Made by a program: the position numbers and the translations under genes
Source: Thecamonas trahens ATCC 50062
Taxonomy: Eukaryota; Apusozoa; Apusomonadida; Apusomonadidae
NCBI RefSeq assembly: GCF_000142905.1
Contig: NW_013657620.1
Location: 142,888-206,887 of the forward strand
DNA: 64,000 nt
Direction: 5' to 3'
Part shown: piece by piece, positions 58,507 to 64,000 of the stretch
Numbering within the stretch: the stretch's first letter is position 1
How the letters are laid out: every line of letters starts with the position of its first letter
The notes under the pieces: generated by a model
What the model was told of the DNA's origin: nothing
What the model saw: only the letters and a program-made list of their open reading frames with translations
Database searches by the model: none

Positions 58507-59159
58507 ATGTCCCAGATAGAGCTCCATGTGACCGGGCGAAGAGTCTCTTTGTCTCCCACACACTTTCAACGGACATCGGTACGGGCAGGCGGATCAGATG
58601 ATGATGGCTGCGGCAAGTCGCCCACGAACCGACAGGCCGGCAGAGAGTCAGCGAACAACCACAGGCGGCAGGCACGGGCGACGACGGCGACGACGACCAG
58701 GACGAGTACCCGTTCGATCAATACGATGCGGAGACGGTCACTTCCTCTGCAAGCGAGACGGACTGGTGGTGGAGGTGGAAGTGGCGGGGGTGGCGGTCCG
58801 TGCGGGGGTATGGTCAGCCAGCCGGGTTGTGGTCATGGTCTGGGAATGGTGACGGTCACCCCGCCAGCACCAACACCGCCGCCACCGCCACCGCCACCGC
58901 CACCACCACCACCGTCACCACCACCACCACCACCACCACCTCGGCCACTCCACCCGCCGCGGTAGGAAAGACTTCTCCAAGGTCGACAACAGGGGGGGTG
59001 TTGAGGGGAAGGACGTGCCTTGGCTTGCAAGCACACGCAACACAAGCAGCGGGACCAGCAGCGGGACCAACAACACCAACAACACCAACAGCAACAACAG
59101 CAACAACACCAGGGGTGGCAGCAGCAGCAGCAGCAACAGCAGCAACCACAACCACAACC

Positions 59160-59212
<53 letters not shown>

Positions 59213-61799
59213 GGCTTCGTCGTCGTCGTCTGCTTCGTTTGTCTCGTCTGCTTCGTCTGCTTCGCCGTCGTCGACTTTGTCATCGGTGGCTGCTTCGCCG
59301 TTAGCTCTCGCTCCGGTGGCTGTCTCTATCTCTGCCAGCTCGGGTGCGTTGTCGACCTCAGTGTCCACCTCGTTGTCCTTGCAGGGTACACCGGTTGTGC
59401 TTGTGGGTCGTCGCTCGCCGTCCATCAACTCGGGGCCCGGTAAGGCTGCAGTGGTGCCTGTGGATCAGGCTCGGTCTCAGTCGGGAACTGCCACAGACGG
59501 AGTGATGGCTGGTGTGTCTGGCGCAGATGGTGTGGAGGGTGGAGAGGGCGTGGTGGTGACGTCTGTCGAGGCCGCGGACGGGTCCGGGTCCGGATCCAGG
59601 TCGGGAGCGTCCAACTCAAGCTCAAGCTCGAGTTCAAGCTCGAGCTCAAGCTCAAGCTCAAGCTCAAGCTCAAGCTCGGGGCCAAGGTCGGATTGTTCGA
59701 GCGCGGCTAGAGTTGACGGTGGATCATGTAGAGATCGCTCCGGGTCAGGGTCGGCAGCCGGAGACACCGACGACGACAATGACTTTTTCGCGACGGCGCT
59801 TCAGGGATGGGGCGGTGAAGGTACGCCGCCGATGTCGGGCTCGCTTGGGCTCGGGTCATATGGGAAGGTGGCGTCCGAGGACGTGGTTGTACTTGATACG
59901 GCTGGCCGGAGTGGTGGCGGCAGTGGTGGCAGTGGCATTGGTGTTGATGGTGACGGCGGTGGCGGCGACGACGACGATGACGACAACCTGTTTTTTGCGG
60001 CAGCACTGCAGGGGTGGGGCGGCAACGGGACGCCGCCGATGTCGGGCTCGCTTGGACTTGGGTCGCAGATCCTAGCCGACGACTTGGTGATCATGGGGAA
60101 CGCCAGTCCGGTGGAGGGCGAGTATGTGTACGCGTACTCGTACGACGAGAGTGGAAGTGGAAGCGACGGAGTGGACTCTGCCGACGGGGCGCGGTCCGAC
60201 TCTGTCTCTGACTCGTCGTTCTCGACGATCGACGACAACGCGCCGATTGCGTTCCGGACACACGAGGAGACGTTGGAAGCGTTCCGTCGGCACTCGCTGT
60301 GGTCCGAGCAACGTGGAACGCTCCCGCTGCTTGTCCTTCACACCGACGGTGATGAGGAGGAGGGTGACGAGCGCGAGGTCGGGGCGACGCCGCAGCGAAA
60401 GACGCCGTGTGAGTCGGAGCTTATGCTCTCGCCGAGTCCTGCGCTCGCTGACGGAGTGGCACACACGCCGCGGATGATGCGGTCGATGGACGAGGACGGG
60501 TTTAACTGGGTCAACCAGTACATTCTCCTGCACACGCTCGGCAAAGGGTCGTACGGCAAGGTCCGGCTGGGCATCAACTCGGAGACGGGTGAGCAGGTGG
60601 CGATCAAGGTGTTTAACAAGGACATGCTCGCGCGCAAGCGCAAGGCCGGCTTTCTCTCGCCGTCGATGCTCGAGGACGCGTACAACGAGATTGCAATCAT
60701 GAAACAGCTGGCGCACCCCAACGTGGTCAAGATCTACGAGGTTATCGACGACCCGGAGGTGCACAAGATGTTTGTGGTAATGGAACACATGGACCGGCCG
60801 CTGATGAAGTCTGTACTGGAGCAGGAGCCGCTGGACCTGCACCTCGCGCGCAAGTACTTTCGCGATGTGGTGTGCGGGCTCTCGTACCTCCACCGGTCGG
60901 GCATTGTTCACCGCGACATCAAGCCCGAGAACCTGCTGTTGGCCGAGGTGCTAATGCCTGTGGGTGACGGCGGGGACGGAAGCGACTCGGAGTCTGCAGA
61001 CGACGGTAAGTGCGACGCGGCACTTGAGCGGCATGCGTCAGGAGGCCTGTCTGTCGACGACGCGGCGCCCGAGAGTGGGGTGGGCGCAGGATCAAGTGGT
61101 GGTGGCAGATCGAGTCGGGCATCGTCGGCGGCGGCGGCGAGTCCTGTGGTGATGCGGATGACCGAGGTGGTCAAGATTTCGGACTTTTCTGTCTCTGTCA
61201 TGTTTGAGGGCGACGACGACCTTCTGGAGCGGACCGAGGGCTCGCCGGCGTTTCTTGCGCCGGAAATTATCTCTGGTGGCAAGTACTCTGGGCGGGCCAT
61301 CGATGTATGGGCGCTGGGGGTGACTCTGTACGTGTTTATCTTTGGGCGGCCGCCTTTTCTGGCGGCGTCGGAGTTTGCGATCTACGAGGAGATCCGTGAG
61401 GCGCCGCTGGCGTATCCGCACCCGATCGATCCGCTGCTGGACGATCTGCTCCAGGGCCTGCTATACAAGGATCCGAGCCAGCGGATGACGCTCGAGATGG
61501 TGAAGCGGCACGCGTGGGTGACCATGTCGGGCGCATGGCCGCTGAAGGACCCGCTCGCCTCGGTTGCGTCGGAGCTCCTCACGACGCACGCCAACATCCA
61601 CAAAAAGGCGTACTCGCCGCTCGCCGGCAAAGCGCTCCTCGAGTACGAGTCGGACTCGATCGACGACGGCGGGAGTGAGGGCGAGAGTGGGGCGGGCGAA
61701 GGCGAGGACGGGGCCGACGCCGACGCACCGCGCGGACCGTTGTTTCCGGCCTCACCGTCGGCAGGCGCAGCGGCGAGCAACTGTCTTGGCCTGGCGTAG
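58507..61799 (+). CDS. CaMKK-like Ser/Thr kinase with very long low-complexity N-terminus
   Basis: Preferred model is join(58507..58578, 58644..61799), 1075 aa, with a 65-nt GTACGG..CAG intron; before it the frame lacks any ATG (only a GTG at 58800). The N-terminal ~500 residues include poly-Ala/Thr (from (CAACAG)n, 59063-59213), a poly-Ser stretch from AGCTCA hexamers (59616-59680), and a duplicated motif FFATALQGWGGEGTPPMSGS / FFAAALQGWGGNGTPPMSGS. Kinase domain ~670-1005: LGKGSYGKVRLG, VAIKVF, NEIAIMKQLAHPNVVKIYEV, HRDIKPENLLL, and the CaMKK-like activation segment SVSVMFEGDDDLLERTEGSP followed by AFLAPEII. DFG is DFS here. A ~50-residue insert lies between HRD and DFS. Confidence 0.85.
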
Positions 61800-61818
61800 G
61801 TTGGGTAAAGATGGGCGA

Positions 61819-62618
61819 TTAACCCTTAACGGTACGGTCGTTCGGACACGTTGTCGCGCGTCTCAAAGTGAAGAACTCGATGATGCTCGACTTTCAGGTC
61901 ACCGACCGACGCTGCGTGACGCCTGCTTGGCCTGCGGCTTGAGGTGGGAGGCGCGCCTGCACCTGATGGCGGCTGACACGTAGACGCCCGCCTGAAGGAT
62001 GCCCGAGTTGCCGTCGCGATGACGACCCCGACGACCGGGAAGGAGAGCATGCCAGAGTTGAACACAGCGGCCAGACGGAAGAGCGCGAGGACCTTGCGAC
62101 GGACGAGCTTGCCGGTCGGCGTGGCCGCGCGAGTGGTGGTACGCCATCTTCTACTGGATTCTGGACGCCGCGCTCATCAACGCGTACGCGCTCTACGCTG
62201 ACGCGAGCCCACACCCCGCCACGACTCGCGTGGTTTTTCTCTACGACATCATCGACGCTCTCGCCGCCAGTGCCGACGCCGTCAGCTCCGCGCCGTCGCG
62301 CAAGTGGAAGCGTCCCTCTGCGCCGGCACTCTCGGCAAGAAAGCGCCTCTGCAGTGAGCCGCTCTGCGATGCGGCTGCCTCGCCTGCCGGAAGCTTCATG
62401 GTAAGCGATCGCGGCCGCAGACCTTTTGCGCCGCGTGCGGCGTCCATCTCTGCATCGCCGACTGTTTTCTGTTGTGGCCCACATGTGGCCACAGCAGCCG
62501 TTAACACACTGTACTACTCTTACACCGCGATTGATTGGCGTTGCGACGTCTGTGGAGCGTCGCGGAGCGCGGCTTGCGCGATGGACACGTTTGTCCATTC
62601 CGCACCGTAAAGGGTTAA
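61819..62618 (+). mobile_element. piggyBac-type element remnant, copy 2 (internally deleted)
   Basis: The element is 800 bp with both TTAA ends intact. Terminal inverted repeats are CCCTTAACGGT (left) and CCCTTTACGGT (right, read inward). Coding remnants of the transposase 3' half are visible: REWWYAIFYWILDAALINAY (DDE-domain C-terminal helix region of piggyBac) at 62128-62187, then, after a frameshift, the Cys-rich zinc-binding tail (CGCLACRKLHGKRSRPQTF joined to CAACGVHLCIADCF) at 62370-62450. The 5' part of the transposase is absent, so it is a non-autonomous derivative. The right TTAA coincides with the stop codon of the gene on the opposite strand. Confidence 0.85.
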
Positions 62619-63289
62619 GAGTCGAGGGCCTCGTCGAGCTTGGCCATGAACAGTGGATCGTTAGCGAGCGATGCTGCCAGCGACGACGAGATAGTGCCGA
62701 ATGAGCCGAAGGTGGCAGAGGCGGACGGCGAGGACGACGGGAGGGGAGGCGGGGAGGAGGAGAGCGGCTCGAGCGAGGAGGGCGGGACAACGCGGAGGAG
62801 AGGCGATGAGGGAGGAGACGGAGAGTGCGATTCGGGAGGCGGGGGCGAGGGCGGAGGCGAGGGTGGGGCCGGGGAGGATGGGCGGTAGAAGGCGTCGAGA
62901 GGGACTTGCTTGGACTGGTGCGGAGAGGACGGCGCCTTGGCGCGGACGGTGCGATCTGCGGCGGCAGCCAGTGCGGCCGTCTGGCGGACCGCGTCGTGCA
63001 AGGCGGTTGATGGCGGTGGGCGGGAGACCGGGCCTCTCCGCGCTGGGCGTGATGGCTCTGCCGCAGCCGTCGATCGTCCCGGGAGGGCAGCAAAGGACGG
63101 CCGCTGGAGCAAGAGCCGGGGGCGCTTCCGTCGTCGTCGCTGCGCTCGTCTCCCGCGCGGAGCGGGCTCGGTCGGTTCGCGCCGCTGTCTTGTGCGCTTG
63201 CGGGGGAATGGGAGGCGTGTCTGTGTGGTGGGCGGGGTGGGGGGAGGTGGGGTCGCAGGCTTGGAACGGGAGATCCATTGGTCGGCCAT
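62615..63289 (-). CDS. Pro/Ser-rich hypothetical protein
   Basis: The protein is 224 aa from ATG 63289 (MADQWISRSKPATPPPP). It has a basic, Arg-rich N-terminal half (KRTRQRREP; RRAQRRRRKRPRLLLQRPSF) and a Pro/Ser-rich middle (SPAPPSPPPSPPPPE). It ends with a more regular segment (SFGTISSSLAASLANDPLF and AKLDEALDS). The TAA stop is supplied by the TTAA at the end of the adjacent piggyBac remnant. No family is recognised. It may be nuclear, given the basic clusters. Confidence 0.6.
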   Translation of the reverse strand: MADQWISRSKPATPPPPTPPTTQTRLPFPRKRTRQRREPTEPAPRGRRAQRRRRKRPRLLLQRPSFAALPGRSTAAAEPSRPARRGPVSRPPPSTALHDAVRQTAALAAAADRTVRAKAPSSPHQSKQVPLDAFYRPSSPAPPSPPPSPPPPESHSPSPPSSPLLRVVPPSSLEPLSSSPPPLPSSSPSASATFGSFGTISSSLAASLANDPLFMAKLDEALDS

Positions 63290-63360
63290 GGGGTGGGGGG
63301 TGGGGTGGGGGGGGGAGGGGGGAGTCAGGTGGACTTGGTCGTTGTCGTGATGGGGGTGGG

Positions 63361-63845
63361 GGTAGTCATGATCAGTGTGGAGGTAGTCATGATCAGTGTG
63401 GTGGTAGTCATGATCAGTGTGATGGTAGTCATGATCAGTGTGATGGTAGTCATGATCAGTGTGATGGTAGTCATGATCAGTGTGATGGTAGTCATGATCA
63501 GTGTGATGGTAGTCATGATCAGTGTGATGGTAGTCATGATCAGTGTGATGGTAGTCATGATCAGTGTGGTGGTAGTCATGATCAGTGTGATGGTAGTCAT
63601 GATCAGTGTGGTAGTAGTCATGATCAGTGTGGTAGTAGTCATGATCAGTGTGGTAGTAGTCATGATCAGTGTGGTGGTAGTCATGATCAGTGTGATGGTA
63701 GTCATGATCAGTGTGATGGTAGTCATGATCAGTGTGATGGTAGTCATGATCAGTGTGATGGTAGTCATGATCAGTGTGATGGTAGTCATGATCAGTGTGA
63801 TGGTAGTCATGATCAGTGTGGTAGTAGTCATGATCAGTGTGGTGA
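63361..63845. repeat. 21-bp tandem minisatellite with a TGATCA palindrome
   Basis: About 23 copies of a 21-bp unit with core TCATGATCAGTGTG and a variable GATGG/GGTGG/GGTAG joint. Both strands are stop-free, so the repeat encodes a false 7-residue periodicity (MISVMVV). It lies beyond the last gene. Confidence 0.95.
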
Positions 63846-64000
63846 CCAGCCGGCCATGACCAGTCCCCTCCCCCCCTCCCCCCCCCTCCCCTCCCCCCTT
63901 TCTTCCTTTCCCCCTCCCTTCCACCACATTTTTTGTCTCTGTAGAAGATCCCATTCTCCCCCCCCTTCCCCCCCTCCCCCCCTCCCCCTCCCCCCTCCCG
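63846..64000. other. C-rich low-complexity flank
   Basis: After the minisatellite there are C-runs at 63868-63899 and 63958-64000 around a short unique segment (63900-63957). No gene is supported. Confidence 0.6.

Noticed and set aside
63361-63845. CRISPR array
   Set aside because: The units are contiguous with no unique spacers, and the genome is eukaryotic.
63278-63859. 193-aa and 209-aa open frames over the right-end repeat
   Set aside because: They are a consequence of the stop-free 21-bp minisatellite and exist on both strands.
1-64000. tRNA, rRNA or other structural RNA genes
   Set aside because: I scanned intergenic stretches by eye for tRNA A/B-box patterns and rRNA-like segments and found none convincing. 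A covariance search was not possible.

Overview
This is eukaryotic nuclear DNA, GC-rich and gene-dense. There are no operons or Shine-Dalgarno sites. Many genes have short introns, and the products include spliceosome, NMD, ciliary and integrin-adhesion proteins. A full-length talin, an outer-arm dynein light chain, a polycystin channel, RagC and a RUN/Rubicon-type protein together suggest a free-living flagellated amorphean protist. An apusomonad such as Thecamonas is my best guess; this is inference, not a database match. Three assembly gaps (runs of N) interrupt the window at 21199-21574, 35920-36324 and 47866-48523.

Layout. 1-8235: partial Ser-rich gene (-), LSD1-finger/WW/UIM protein (+), Cys/His-repeat plus WD40-like protein (-), unknown SP/TP-rich protein (+), C9orf78/TLS1 family protein (-). 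8355-21624: receptor kinase with a bacterial solute-binding-like ectodomain (-), PKD2-type channel (+), HPG-motif protein (-), Ssu72 phosphatase fused to a BRWD/PHIP-type Tudor-like domain (-), dynein light chain 1 (-). 22182-34467: tandem bestrophin-like channels (+), piggyBac remnant, UPF2 (+), metallo-beta-lactamase-fold hydrolase (-), TLC/NTT nucleotide transporter (+), CK2-like kinase (-). 35089-49519: small secreted protein (+), class I HDAC (+), Cys-rich multi-pass protein (-), talin (-), a gene start cut by a gap (-), glia maturation factor (-). 50219-63289: RagC/D GTPase (+), RUN + Rubicon-homology protein (-), SF3A1 (+), mitochondrial carrier (-), CaMKK-like kinase (+), second piggyBac remnant, Pro-rich protein (-). 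The right end is a 21-bp minisatellite and C-rich DNA.

Genes alternate strands, and convergent neighbours are packed end to end, with CDS ends 5-57 nt apart or overlapping by 4-15 nt. Reconstructing reading frames from protein homology gives ten introns. All sit near the 5' end of their genes and all begin GTAC (eight begin GTACG), unlike the usual GTRAGT. In two genes (GMF and DNAL1) the coding part of exon 1 is just the ATG.

The genes do not form one pathway, but some neighbours share themes: RagC with a RUN/RH protein (lysosome), talin with GMF (actin adhesion), and Ssu72, HDAC, UPF2, SF3A1 and C9orf78 (transcription and RNA processing). The most unusual items are the Ssu72-Tudor fusion, the receptor with kinase, degenerate cyclase-like and pseudokinase modules, the four-module Cys/His protein, the GTAC splice signal, and two related deletion derivatives of a piggyBac element, one inserted exactly at a stop codon.
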